NCBI RefSeq assembly: GCF_004769235.1
Contig: NZ_RQFG01000005.1
Location: forward strand, 248,001 to 312,000
Direction: 5' to 3'
Origin: Leptospira kanakyensis
GTDB taxonomy: Bacteria; Spirochaetota; Leptospiria; Leptospirales; Leptospiraceae
DNA: 64,000 bases
Below the pieces are notes generated by a model. That model searched no databases, was not told the origin of the DNA, and was given only the letters and a program-made list of their open reading frames with translations. The first letter of the stretch is position 1. Each line of letters opens with the position of its first letter. The translations under genes were made by a program, and so were the position numbers. This document shows positions 34,341 to 43,598 of the stretch, piece after piece.

Positions 34341-35719
34341 TTTGCGGTTCCTTCCTTGGTGGGTTTTGGGGTATAGACCAGTTTTCCTCCTAATACCATG
34401 GATTCAATTGGAAATATTCCGGAAGCGCGTTTCAAAGGATTTTCGTTATGAACAGAAAAATGGGCAGGCCCACCGACTCGGATCCTTCCCCCATGGTCAG
34501 CTCCAAGAAAAGCGCAGGTCTTTCGTGTCAAAGTTTGGATGATCTCCCTACGAATTTGTGGTAAGGATTCCGGATCGGCATTTGTGGGAAGGAGACTCGG
34601 GGAAAAAGAACCAAATAGGGAGGCCCAAAATCCTGGACGGTTCGATGCCAAATCCACCTTTCTTTCTTTTGGTTTGGAGAGGAGTGCTTCCCAAAGTCTG
34701 ACTTCAACAATGGCGGCTTGCCCAGGAAAAAGTCCCCAATGCCCTGCCCCACTGGCGAAAAGAAGGTTTTTCCGAGCCTCCACTTCCCCTCGGAAGGTGG
34801 ATTGGTATTCGGAAAAAGAAGGGGGGCTCAAATCGTTTTCTCCGCCTTCACCGACAGATTCGACGGAAAGGGAATTTTTCCATCGGGATCCAAACACCGA
34901 ATGGAGGCGAGCCCAGTTTTCTGACTCCTCTTTCCAATCATCCTGTTTCAATTTTAAATTTTGGAGATACAAAACAGAAAGCATGGGGGCCCAAAGGAAA
35001 TCTCGCTTTTGAGCTCGGTACAAGTTTGTACCTTCTGGCATGGGATGGAAGATCACAGGAAAACCCGTGTCGAGAGCATCTTCCCAGCTGGTTTTGTCGG
35101 AAAAAGTATAAGCAATGGGAAGATATCCTTTTTCTTCTCCTTCTCTCCGTTTGGCAAACAGTTCGGTCTGAGAAAATCCCCGATTCTCTACTTCTTTTAA
35201 AAAAATGGGGAGGTGGCGGTTCCGTTTGGAATCAGGAACATGGGTTAGTCCCGAAGTATACAAGGCCCCATCTCCTGCAGATAACTCGGAATACAATGCT
35301 GGTTTTTGGGATTGGGTGAGGATGGGGGAAAACCATTTTGATTTAACAATTTCGTTTTGTAATTGGGTGAGTCCTGGATCTCCCACGGACTCAATATGGC
35401 TAAATCCAGCAGCCAAATAACCTGAAAGGTAGGTGGGAAGTTCATCACGCCCTGTTTTTCCGCCCATGGCATCAGCCCCAATGGTGACAGAAGCGTCACA
35501 AAATCCAGGCAATAGATACTTTGGGTTCGGAACGGTGGATCCTTCTTTGAAAGAGAGGATTTTTCCTTGGGCCACTTCCAAGTCTATAAATCCGCCAAAA
35601 TTGGCTTTTTCACTGTCCCAGATCCGAACCGATTTCATTTTCAAATTTTGAGACAAAAGTATCGTGGGGGCAAAAGCCGATAGAAATAAGGAGAGGAATA
35701 GAAGCCTGCGGTTTTTCAT
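34337..35719 (-). CDS. Exported amidohydrolase-like protein lacking metal ligands
   Basis: The 460-residue protein has a signal peptide (residues 1-23, ending LLSQ) and the layout of an imidazolonepropionase/dihydroorotase-type amidohydrolase: a first beta-domain, PGFCD where the family has PGFxDxHxH, and a closing GGRIRVGGPAHFSVHNENP strand. The HxH pair after PGFCD is absent (ASVTIGADAM instead). The late catalytic Asp position reads ASGAGHWG. With neither group it should not hold the usual zinc, so it is probably a pseudoenzyme or uses another mechanism. It precedes the S1 gene with a 4-nt overlap. Its 5' end lies near the divergent GHKL gene at 35757. Confidence 0.6.
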   Translation of the reverse strand: MKNRRLLFLSLFLSAFAPTILLSQNLKMKSVRIWDSEKANFGGFIDLEVAQGKILSFKEGSTVPNPKYLLPGFCDASVTIGADAMGGKTGRDELPTYLSGYLAAGFSHIESVGDPGLTQLQNEIVKSKWFSPILTQSQKPALYSELSAGDGALYTSGLTHVPDSKRNRHLPIFLKEVENRGFSQTELFAKRREGEEKGYLPIAYTFSDKTSWEDALDTGFPVIFHPMPEGTNLYRAQKRDFLWAPMLSVLYLQNLKLKQDDWKEESENWARLHSVFGSRWKNSLSVESVGEGGENDLSPPSFSEYQSTFRGEVEARKNLLFASGAGHWGLFPGQAAIVEVRLWEALLSKPKERKVDLASNRPGFWASLFGSFSPSLLPTNADPESLPQIRREIIQTLTRKTCAFLGADHGGRIRVGGPAHFSVHNENPLKRASGIFPIESMVLGGKLVYTPKPTKEGTAK

Positions 35720-35756
35720 ACTAGCGGTCTTAGTTACCTTGACAGTAAGGACTAGA

Positions 35757-36461
35757 ATGGAAAAGATTTCGGGTATGGGAAAGGAAACAAGCGAGATTTC
35801 TGATCACATCAAATTACACATCGAAAATGGGAAAATTCTCTCGCTAAAGACTCACCGGGTCTCCAAATCCGTTGAGGAACATATCAAGGAGGCCGTTGGC
35901 CTAATCCTGGATCGCCTTACCTATCCCACTCTTGTCCCTACTCTCTATACCATCATCAAAGAACTGGCAATCAATGCCTGCAAAGCCAACCAAAAACGTG
36001 TCTTTTTTGAAGAACGTGGATACAGTATGTTAAATCCTTCGCAGTATGCAAGGGGAGTCAGAGAGTATCGCGAAATGTTTTCCGAAGAGATGTCCAACGA
36101 ATTTGGAATGAAGGCCAAAAAGAAAGGATACTATTGTTTAATTAACTTTAAATTCAATGACGATGGAATCACCATCGAAGTCATCAACAACACACCCATT
36201 GCCAAGGAAGAAGAAAAAGCCATCCGCGAACGATTGGAAAAAGGTATGGTATATGATGACATCGCTCAGTTCTACATGGACAACGCGGACACCACAGAAG
36301 GAGCTGGTCTTGGACTTGCCCTCATTCTCATAATGCTCAAAGGGGAAGGCATTGACCCCAATTTCTTTCGTATCATCATCGGAGAAGATTCCACCATCGC
36401 TCGGTTGGAAATTCCCCTCTCTGAAAAATTCATCTCTGTCCGCGACCCCAATCAAATTTAA
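35757..36461 (+). CDS. Stand-alone GHKL ATPase-domain protein
   Basis: The 234-residue protein has a GHKL ATP-binding domain with an N box IIKELAINACKAN (E69, N73, N78) and a G2 loop EGAGLGLAL at 181-189. It lacks a histidine-phosphotransfer domain. The middle (85-125) is an insertion rich in Arg, Glu and Tyr. It may be a kinase-like regulator or a partner-switch protein, and its partner is unknown. The start at 35757 is supported by AAGGA (35747-35751) 5 nt upstream. An upstream frame extension would overlap the divergent gene, so it was rejected. The next gene starts 3 nt after the stop. Confidence 0.65.
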   Translation: MEKISGMGKETSEISDHIKLHIENGKILSLKTHRVSKSVEEHIKEAVGLILDRLTYPTLVPTLYTIIKELAINACKANQKRVFFEERGYSMLNPSQYARGVREYREMFSEEMSNEFGMKAKKKGYYCLINFKFNDDGITIEVINNTPIAKEEEKAIRERLEKGMVYDDIAQFYMDNADTTEGAGLGLALILIMLKGEGIDPNFFRIIIGEDSTIARLEIPLSEKFISVRDPNQI

Positions 36462-36463
36462 AT

Positions 36464-37306
36464 ATGCCCCTTCCTTTATCCTGTGCCATCATTACCCTCA
36501 ACGAAGAGGATAACATCTCTCGCACGCTCGTTGCCCTTTCTTTTATCGATGACATTGTAGTGATCGATTCCGGTTCCACTGACAAAACAGTTGAGATTGC
36601 TAAATCTTTAGGTGCACGTGTTTTTTTTCGTAAGTTCGACAACTATGCAGACCAAAAAAACTTCGCCATCGAACAAACGAAATACGACTGGGTTCTAGCC
36701 ATTGATGCTGATGAAGTGGTATCCGATGGTTTAGAATCAGAAATCACAGAGTTATTTACAAAAAACAAATTAGAATCCGTTGGTTATCTTGTCCCTAGAC
36801 TTACCTATTATTTAGGAAAATGGATTCGATTTGGTGGATACTATCCCAACTACCAAATCCGGTTGTTCAAAAAAACGGCCGGTGAGTTTAGCGGTGGTTT
36901 GGTGCATGAAAGAGTTAAACTTTCCGGAAAACCAATCAAATTAAAAAACCCACTTTATCATTATTCTTATAAAAACATATCCGATCATTTACAATTCATA
37001 GATCGTTATTCTAGTTTGTTTGCGGAAGAAGAGTTTAGAAAAGGAAAATCCAGTTCTATTCTTTGGGCTTTTTTAAAAGCGTGTTTTAAAGGATTTTATA
37101 TGTATTGGATTCGGTTGGGAATCCTAGATGGGAAACAAGGATTTGTTCTCGCCCTACTAGGATTTTATTATAATTTTCTTAAATACTTAAAGTTATACGA
37201 AAAATCGAAATCAATCTCTTCTTTCTTTGTTATGGTTGATTCGGTTCATGATGTAAAGAGCAGTAAATCCACCAAGAAAGATGGCAACCAAGTTCACGTT
37301 GGATAA
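36464..37306 (+). CDS. Family 2 glycosyltransferase (LPS-core type)
   Basis: The 280-residue enzyme has the GT-A fold of family 2 glycosyltransferases: CAIITLNEEDNI, VVIDSGSTDKT, and the metal-binding DxD as D81-A-D83. The closest relatives in style are WaaE/KdtX-type core heptosyl or glucosyl transferases, which act at the inner membrane in lipopolysaccharide assembly. The donor sugar is not predictable. The C-terminal 100 residues contain a helical segment near the membrane (LGFYYNFLKYLKLYE). It follows the GHKL ATPase gene by 2 nt. Its last 96 nt overlap the convergent membrane-protein gene. Confidence 0.85.
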   Translation: MPLPLSCAIITLNEEDNISRTLVALSFIDDIVVIDSGSTDKTVEIAKSLGARVFFRKFDNYADQKNFAIEQTKYDWVLAIDADEVVSDGLESEITELFTKNKLESVGYLVPRLTYYLGKWIRFGGYYPNYQIRLFKKTAGEFSGGLVHERVKLSGKPIKLKNPLYHYSYKNISDHLQFIDRYSSLFAEEEFRKGKSSSILWAFLKACFKGFYMYWIRLGILDGKQGFVLALLGFYYNFLKYLKLYEKSKSISSFFVMVDSVHDVKSSKSTKKDGNQVHVG

Positions 37307-37555
37307 TTGAGTGGATCCAATTTTTGGAGACATGAGCCACATGATGATATCTCGGATATAAGTTTGGAAGGTTGCAAAAACGATTAAGGCTCCAATCCCT
37401 GCGACAAATGTGGATCCCCAAAATTTTCCGAGTAAGTCTTTACGTTTATAATAATAAAAATAATAGGCACAGGCTGCGGATGCGAGAAAAAAGAATAAAA
37501 TATCTACGAGAATGGTCCATGGCTCAGATGGTGCGGCAAGCGGTAATGAAATCAT
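37211..37555 (-). CDS. Small integral membrane protein of unknown function
   Basis: The 114-residue protein has about three membrane helices (near 13-32, 47-64 and 88-106) and a short basic C-terminus. No family was recognised. Its coding region overlaps the 3' end of the glycosyltransferase by 96 nt in antisense, which is unusually long for this genome. The hydrophobic pattern is continuous over the non-overlapped part, so it looks real rather than a shadow. It is divergent from aroE, with 74 bp between them. Confidence 0.55.
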   Translation of the reverse strand: MISLPLAAPSEPWTILVDILFFFLASAACAYYFYYYKRKDLLGKFWGSTFVAGIGALIVFATFQTYIRDIIMWLMSPKIGSTQLSNVNLVAIFLGGFTALYIMNRINHNKERRD

Positions 37556-37629
37556 TGTTCTTGTACCTGTCTATTACCTATTTTCGGTAAGCAGTTCGTA
37601 AGTCCATAAGATAAAAAAAGAGGTTTTCC

Positions 37630-38520
37630 TTGTATTCAAAACACACAGAGATATTTGGCATCTTGGGATATCCCTTAGGACATACCCTTTCTCCTTGGAT
37701 TCATAACACCCTATTCCAACTCTCTGGGTATGATGGAGTGTATCTAGTATTTGAAAACCAAAACTGGAAAGAGATAGGCCTTCGACCTTTGATCGACCTC
37801 GGTGTAAAGGGAGTTTCCGTGACCATCCCTTTTAAAGAATGGGCTTATTCACAAGCGAACATTGTTTGTACAACCTCAAAAACAATGGGTTCATCCAATA
37901 CATTACTCTTTCGTGAAGGAGTCCAAGCTGTGAATACAGATGGATCTGGTGCGGTAAGATCCATTACCAAAGCCAATTCCAAACTCTTAGATCCTGGAAT
38001 CGAAAAACAAATTTTGGTTCTTGGGAGTGGTGGAAGTGCCAAAGGCATTCTATTTGCCATTGCAGAATCTCTCAAACAAAATCTTGGGAATGAAAAGATC
38101 CAAAGAAAAGTAAAAATACTTGCAAGAAATGAATCTGCAACGAAAGAAATCATACAATCGTTAGAAAACCCAGATTGGTTGGGAGTGACCACTCAAGAAG
38201 AAAGTCTAAAAGAAGCAGAGAATTACGACCTAGTCATTCATACTACGCCCGTTGGAATGAAAGGATTTGGTGGAGAACCACTACTTCATAAAAACTTTTT
38301 TACCAAAAAACATACGTTATTCGACATTGTTTACAATCCGCTAGAGACTGATTTGGTCAAACAAGCAAAGAAAAAAAAGGCAGAGATCATTCCTGGTTAT
38401 CATATGTTACTTTACCAAGGAATCAGACAATTCGAACTCTTTACAAATTTAGAAGTCAAAACCAAATGGATAAAAAAAGTAGAATCCTTATTATTAAAAC
38501 AATTGAAAAACAGATCTTAA
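37630..38520 (+). CDS. aroE: Shikimate dehydrogenase
   Basis: The 296-residue enzyme reduces 3-dehydroshikimate with NADPH in the chorismate pathway. Substrate contacts are T19 and S21 in GHTLSP, the catalytic lysine K69 in IPFKE, N90 and D104 in NTDG. The dinucleotide loop is LGSGGSAKG. The start is a TTG at 37630, supported by AGAGG 6 nt upstream and by the usual distance to GYPLGHTLSP. Chorismate feeds both folate and tryptophan, and folC and trpF lie just downstream, though this may be coincidence. Confidence 0.95.
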   Translation: MYSKHTEIFGILGYPLGHTLSPWIHNTLFQLSGYDGVYLVFENQNWKEIGLRPLIDLGVKGVSVTIPFKEWAYSQANIVCTTSKTMGSSNTLLFREGVQAVNTDGSGAVRSITKANSKLLDPGIEKQILVLGSGGSAKGILFAIAESLKQNLGNEKIQRKVKILARNESATKEIIQSLENPDWLGVTTQEESLKEAENYDLVIHTTPVGMKGFGGEPLLHKNFFTKKHTLFDIVYNPLETDLVKQAKKKKAEIIPGYHMLLYQGIRQFELFTNLEVKTKWIKKVESLLLKQLKNRS

Positions 38521-38560
38521 ATCTAGGATCTTAACTTTAAGATTCACAAAAGAATTTACC

Positions 38561-39760
38561 ATGCAGTTTTTAGATTTTTTACATAGCCTACAAAATATAG
38601 AAAAAACAAGAAACTTCAATGTCTTTCAAACCTATTCCTTAGATGGCCTTTCTGAACTTTTCCAATTTGTAAAATCCAAACAAAATCTACACAAACCCAT
38701 TCGTATCAGTGTCGTAGGAACCAATGGGAAAGGTTCCACTTCACATTATTTAGCATCTCTGTTATCAAAATTAGGATTCAAAACAGGAATTTATACTTCA
38801 CCACACCTACTCTCACCTTTGGAAAGATTTCAAATTTTTAAAGAAGGCAAATCCGAAATTCCTAAAGAAGTGGATGTGGAATCCTTCTTCACCAAAACCA
38901 TCCTTCCCAATTTAGAAAAATTTAAGTCACTTTCTTATTTTGAGTTTTTAACAGTGTTTTCCTACCTCTACTTCGCGGCAGAAAAAACAGAATTTGAAAT
39001 TTGGGAGGCAGGGCTTGGAGGAAGGCTTGATGCCACAAAACTAGTAGAGGCAGACTTTGTTGTACTTACGAAAATTGGATTGGATCATTCTGAAATTTTA
39101 GGGGATACCAAAAAAAAAATTTGTTTAGAAAAACTAGGGATTATAACAGATGTTTGTCGAAAGTTAGTGGTGATGGATCCAGAAGATGATTCCCTTAAAA
39201 CCATCATTCAAAATTTTTCGGAAAACAAAACTCCGCTCCAAATCTTCCCTCTGACAAAAAAACCAACCTATTTAGAAACTAACTTTCTCTTTTCCAAAAC
39301 TACCCTTAGCGATTTGTTTCCGGAATTTGAACCCAAATTAAAATCCATTTCCTTTGAAAGTGTGGATCGACCTCGGGGACGAATGGAAGTTCTCCAGAAA
39401 TCTCCTGAAATTGTTTTTGATCCCGCGCACAACCCTGTGGCCATCACCACCACTACCTTAGAGTTTTCTCTGACCCATAAATCTTTTGCGGTTGTTTTGG
39501 GTAGTCTGCCGGACAAAGACCGAGAAGGGATTTTGTCTGTGCTAGAAAATCTTCCCCTGGTAGCGCTTTACCTTTGGGAAGGCCCGGGTTTTGGAACTTT
39601 TCCCGAACTTCCAGAAGTTTTAAGAACGAAAACAACCAGAGTTCAGACCGAAGAGGACTTAGGAGCCCTATTCCAAGGCAGATCTCCGGTTTTGGTGTTA
39701 GGAAGTTTTCGCCTGTATGGAATTGTGGCAAATTTGATACAAAATACAATAAACATGTAA
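38561..39760 (+). CDS. folC: Folylpolyglutamate/dihydrofolate synthase
   Basis: The 399-residue ligase adds glutamate to folates, and in most bacteria also makes dihydrofolate from dihydropteroate. The P-loop is GTNGKGST at 53-60, with the Mur-ligase type phrases TSPHLLSPLERFQI and WEAGLGGRLDATKL. FDPAHNP is the C-terminal active-site loop. Length is slightly below the E. coli enzyme, mainly at the C-terminus. It follows aroE by 40 nt in the same direction. Confidence 0.94.
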   Translation: MQFLDFLHSLQNIEKTRNFNVFQTYSLDGLSELFQFVKSKQNLHKPIRISVVGTNGKGSTSHYLASLLSKLGFKTGIYTSPHLLSPLERFQIFKEGKSEIPKEVDVESFFTKTILPNLEKFKSLSYFEFLTVFSYLYFAAEKTEFEIWEAGLGGRLDATKLVEADFVVLTKIGLDHSEILGDTKKKICLEKLGIITDVCRKLVVMDPEDDSLKTIIQNFSENKTPLQIFPLTKKPTYLETNFLFSKTTLSDLFPEFEPKLKSISFESVDRPRGRMEVLQKSPEIVFDPAHNPVAITTTTLEFSLTHKSFAVVLGSLPDKDREGILSVLENLPLVALYLWEGPGFGTFPELPEVLRTKTTRVQTEEDLGALFQGRSPVLVLGSFRLYGIVANLIQNTINM

Positions 39761-39781
39761 AATTAAACTTTACAAATGAAT

Positions 39782-39819
39782 CCTGAACGACATTGTTCTT
39801 TTAGGAAACAACGTTCAGG
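39782..39819. promoter_or_regulatory. Inverted repeat before the TetR gene (probable autoregulatory operator)
   Basis: CCTGAACG (39782-39789) and CGTTCAGG (39812-39819) are perfect inverted arms, 22 bp apart, ending four bases before the TetR start codon. Inside lies a smaller GAAC-N6-GTTC dyad (39785-39798). TetR proteins usually bind palindromes in their own promoters. A TTTACA sequence lies just upstream as a possible -35 box. Confidence 0.55.
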
Positions 39820-39822
39820 ACC

Positions 39823-40443
39823 ATGCAAACTCCCAAAGAACATACAAGAAAAGAAATCTTACAAGCGGCTCGAGAAGAATTCATCCAACTCGGTTTTGAG
39901 AAGGCAAGTATGCGAACCATTGCTAAAAAAGCAAAGGTCTCCACTAGTAATATCTATAATTACTTCGAAAACAAAGAACACCTTCTAACAGAGATTTTAC
40001 AACCAGTTCTTTCTGGGATGGAGAAAGCTTTTGCTTATGTTTCCCATCCAGATTATTTCGAAAAAAGGTTTAACGACAGTTATGATGCTTGGAAAGAACG
40101 ATTTCACATTGCACTCGAATATGTGGACTCCAATCGAGATGATTTTATCCTTTTGTTAACCAAATCACAAGGGTCACATCTAGAAGAATTTCCCGATACC
40201 GTCCTCACTCGGCTCACAAAAATCAATTTTGATCAATACACAACTTTCAAAGAAAAAACCCCTAGTTATAAGGGAGAAGTGAGTGAATTTGTAGTTCGAA
40301 ACATCCTATCCTTCTTTTTGAATATCTTCGTCCAAATGATACGACAAGGAATTTCCAAAGAAGATATGTTGTTCTATCAGGATAGTTTCCTTAAATTTTT
40401 ACATTACGGATACAAAGGATCGATTGCCTCTGATCTGAGTTGA
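39823..40443 (+). CDS. TetR-family transcriptional regulator
   Basis: The 206-residue protein has the TetR N-terminal helix-turn-helix (residues about 10-55: TRKEILQAAREEF, then MRTIAKKAKVSTSNIYNYF). The C-terminal ligand-binding part is unlike any specific subfamily, so the signal is unknown. TetR proteins are usually repressors released by a small molecule, often lipids or drugs. The start at 39823 places the first helix properly. The inverted repeat upstream suggests self-control. The gene sits between folC and trpF and has no obvious regulated neighbour. Confidence 0.88.
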   Translation: MQTPKEHTRKEILQAAREEFIQLGFEKASMRTIAKKAKVSTSNIYNYFENKEHLLTEILQPVLSGMEKAFAYVSHPDYFEKRFNDSYDAWKERFHIALEYVDSNRDDFILLLTKSQGSHLEEFPDTVLTRLTKINFDQYTTFKEKTPSYKGEVSEFVVRNILSFFLNIFVQMIRQGISKEDMLFYQDSFLKFLHYGYKGSIASDLS

Positions 40444-40459
40444 TTCAATCTGGTTCTCG

Positions 40460-41092
40460 ATGGGAACCGGATACAAAATCAAAATCTGTGGAATCAAAGA
40501 CCTGGCCACACTCGAACTCTGTGTGGACCTCCAGGTCGATTTTGTCGGCCTAAACTTCTCCCCACGTTCCGTGCGCCAGATTGATATCGAGACGGCCGAA
40601 GCCCTACTCAAAATCAGAAACAAACCTGGGTTCCCTAAATTAGTATTTTTATTTTTTGAAAACTCTGTTTCCGAAATCCAAAATCTAACCGAACGTTTTC
40701 ATCCAGACCTTGTCCAACTCATTCGCGGTGACAAATTTCTCACAGATGAACTCTGGGATTACCTGACTGAGAAAAAAACACTCCTACCAGCCATTCGTAT
40801 CCAAGAAAAAGTAACTTCCGATAAAGATCTGGAGCCAAAGTCTGAATTGGTAATTTTAGATAGTTACAATAAAGACTTAGGTGGTGGGACAGGCCATAGT
40901 TTTCCTTGGGAGTATGTAACGTCCGTAAAACGACCCTTCTTACTTGCTGGAGGAATTACACCAACCAATGTAAAAACAGCATTAGAAACCGTAAGACCTT
41001 ATGGAATTGATGTGGCAAGTGGAGTCGAAACAGACGGCAAAAAAGATCCAAATAAAATAAAAGAATTGGTACACAATGTCCGAACAATATGA
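40460..41092 (+). CDS. trpF: Phosphoribosylanthranilate isomerase
   Basis: The 210-residue TIM-barrel enzyme converts phosphoribosylanthranilate to the carboxyphenylamino-deoxyribulose phosphate, the third step of tryptophan synthesis from chorismate. The catalytic cysteine is C10 in KICGI and the acid is the Asp in VILDSYN. GGTGHSFPWE and LAGGITPTNV bind the phosphate, as in all TrpF proteins. No other trp gene lies near. It overlaps mutS by 17 nt, so the two are translationally coupled. Confidence 0.95.
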   Translation: MGTGYKIKICGIKDLATLELCVDLQVDFVGLNFSPRSVRQIDIETAEALLKIRNKPGFPKLVFLFFENSVSEIQNLTERFHPDLVQLIRGDKFLTDELWDYLTEKKTLLPAIRIQEKVTSDKDLEPKSELVILDSYNKDLGGGTGHSFPWEYVTSVKRPFLLAGGITPTNVKTALETVRPYGIDVASGVETDGKKDPNKIKELVHNVRTI

Positions 41093-43598
41093 AGCATTGA
41101 ACACTCCGGTCATGCGCCAGTATACGGAAGTGAAAGAACAACATCCTGATGGGATTGTGTTCTTTCGTATGGGAGATTTTTATGAAATGTTTTTGGATGA
41201 TGCAAAAATTGCTGCACAGATTTTAGACATCACTCTCACCAAACGCCAAAACCAAATCCCTATGGCAGGGATCCCTTACCATGCCACTGAAAGTTATATA
41301 TCAAGGCTGATTGCTGCTGGTAAAAAAGTAGTCGTTTGTGAACAAACCAAACCAGAAGATCCCAAAGCCAAAATCATGTCGAGGGAAGTGGTGCGAATCA
41401 TCACACCAGGAACAGTGGTGGAGGACAACCTTCTTGGCGGATACCAAAACAACTATTTGTCTTTATATTACAAAGAAAAAACATCCGTTTACTTAGCGTT
41501 TGCTGACGTTTCCACTTCCGAACTTTTATATTTCTTTTTTTCAGAAAATGAAACAGAAAGAATCAACGATACCATCAAACGATTTTCTCCCAAGGAAATC
41601 ATTTACACAGATGAATTACCTCCCTTAACAAGAGAATCTAAAATCATTCTTTCCAAAATTCCACCTGATTACCTTCCTAAAAAGAAGGGAGCTGGAATTG
41701 ATACTGTCGTCCACGTACTAGACGCTTATCTTCAATACAATTATCGCAAACAAAACTTTGTTTTTAAGTCTCCCAGACGGATTGATGAAAACGAATATTT
41801 GATTTTGGATGAACAAACTGTTTCCCATCTAGAATTAGTAGAAAATCCAAATGATAAAAATCATACTTTGTTTGGAGTTCTCAACCGTTGTATTACGGCC
41901 ACCGGTAAAAGGTATCTCAAACAAAGAATTCTTTTCCCAACCCGAGATGAAAATAAAATCAAATCTCATTGGGATAAAATTGAAATTTTATCTTCCAACA
42001 AAAAAGAAAGGCAGAAAATCAAAGAATCGTTAGGTGATTTGATCGACCTAGAAAGAGTTCTCACTCGTTTTCGTGTAGGGAAGGCCCTACCCCGTGATTT
42101 CCGTGGGATCGATAAAAGTTTAGAATCCACAAATACAATCAAAACCATTTTGGATGGAATTGGTTACGATTTTTCAAAACTTCCCAAAGAATTAACCAAC
42201 CTATCCAAGTTATTTTTCGACACCCTCTACGAAGGAGAATTGCCTGTTTTTCTTGGGAACTCTCCCTTTCTAAAATCAGGATTCAATAAAGAATACGATG
42301 ATGCCATCCTTGCCCGCGAAAAAGGAAAAGATTGGATTTTGGAATTAGAAGAGAAGGAAAAAAAAGCCTCAGGCATTTCCTCTTTAAAAATTCGTTACAA
42401 CAAAATCCTTGGATACTTTATTGAAATATCCAAAGCACAAGCCAAAGAAGTTCCCTCGCATTTTTTAAAAAAACAAACCTTGGTGACTGGAGAAAGATTC
42501 ACTTCTCCTGAGTTAGAAGAATTAGAAAGAGCCATCCTCCAAGCTGATGAAATCATCGAAAGGATTGAAAAAGAAAAATTTGATGAGCTTGTCGCACATT
42601 GTATTTCTCTTTATGAAGAATTTCTAACTCTTTCCACAGAAGTGGCCTCTTTAGATTACCATCTCTCACTTACGGAAACCAAAGAAGAATTCCAGTGGAC
42701 AAGGCCTGAGATTCGTAATGATGGAATCTTAAACTATTCCGAATCCCGCCACCCCGTTGTAGAAACTTTTTTACCCATTGGTGAACGTTTTGTACCCAAT
42801 AGTTTAGAACTAAACCCAAAAGACAACGCCATTGCCGTGTTAACTGGTCCCAATATGGCAGGTAAGTCTACCTTTATGCGCCAAATTGCGATCAATCAAA
42901 TCCTATTCCAAATGGGTTCTTATGTTCCGGCAAAAAAAGCATCTCTGGCCGTTGTGGATCGGATCTTCACTCGGATTGGTTCGGGAGACAACCTCACAAA
43001 AGGAGAATCTACTTTTTTTGTAGAGATGAAAGAGACGGCAACCATCCTCAATCAATTCTCAGAAAATAGTCTCATTCTCTTTGATGAAGTGGGCCGGGGA
43101 ACATCCACTTATGATGGGTTGTCGATTGCTTGGGCCATTTTAGAGTTTTTAACAGTTAAGTTTCCCAAACCGAAAACCATTTTTGCCACTCACTATCATG
43201 AGCTGACAGAACTCGAAAAAGGAAATGGAATCTTTAATTTGTATTTGGATACTTTTGAAAAGGAAGGAGAGATCCTATTCTTAAAAAAAGTCAAACGTGG
43301 AAAATCCAAACAATCATTTGGAATCTACGTGGCAAAACTCGCAGGGATTCCAGAAACCGTTTCAGATCGTGCCAAAGAAATCCTTTCTGGTTTAGAATCC
43401 AAAAAAAGAGAGATTAAAATCAAAAACGAAGAACCAAGTTTGTTTGCAGGTCTTATGGATAGTAGCACATCCAATATGTCGCCAAACGAAGAAAAGGTTT
43501 TGAAACGATTGAAACAAATCGATCCCAACCAAATTCCACCACTTGAAGCTTTGTCTATTTTAGATGAATTAAAACGTATCCTCAAAGAGAAAGACTAA
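41076..43598 (+). CDS. mutS: DNA mismatch repair protein MutS
   Basis: The 840-residue protein recognises mismatches and starts repair. The N-terminal mismatch-binding loop is FRMGDFYEMF, where Phe and Glu of the F-x-E motif contact the mismatch. The ATPase has Walker A GPNMAGKST (about 591-599), FVEMKET, LFDEVGRGTSTYDG and ATHYHEL. Length and order match MutS1. The start lies inside the trpF gene (17-nt overlap) and the 3' end overlaps serB by 30 nt on the other strand. No mutL is near. Confidence 0.97.
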   Translation: MSEQYEALNTPVMRQYTEVKEQHPDGIVFFRMGDFYEMFLDDAKIAAQILDITLTKRQNQIPMAGIPYHATESYISRLIAAGKKVVVCEQTKPEDPKAKIMSREVVRIITPGTVVEDNLLGGYQNNYLSLYYKEKTSVYLAFADVSTSELLYFFFSENETERINDTIKRFSPKEIIYTDELPPLTRESKIILSKIPPDYLPKKKGAGIDTVVHVLDAYLQYNYRKQNFVFKSPRRIDENEYLILDEQTVSHLELVENPNDKNHTLFGVLNRCITATGKRYLKQRILFPTRDENKIKSHWDKIEILSSNKKERQKIKESLGDLIDLERVLTRFRVGKALPRDFRGIDKSLESTNTIKTILDGIGYDFSKLPKELTNLSKLFFDTLYEGELPVFLGNSPFLKSGFNKEYDDAILAREKGKDWILELEEKEKKASGISSLKIRYNKILGYFIEISKAQAKEVPSHFLKKQTLVTGERFTSPELEELERAILQADEIIERIEKEKFDELVAHCISLYEEFLTLSTEVASLDYHLSLTETKEEFQWTRPEIRNDGILNYSESRHPVVETFLPIGERFVPNSLELNPKDNAIAVLTGPNMAGKSTFMRQIAINQILFQMGSYVPAKKASLAVVDRIFTRIGSGDNLTKGESTFFVEMKETATILNQFSENSLILFDEVGRGTSTYDGLSIAWAILEFLTVKFPKPKTIFATHYHELTELEKGNGIFNLYLDTFEKEGEILFLKKVKRGKSKQSFGIYVAKLAGIPETVSDRAKEILSGLESKKREIKIKNEEPSLFAGLMDSSTSNMSPNEEKVLKRLKQIDPNQIPPLEALSILDELKRILKEKD

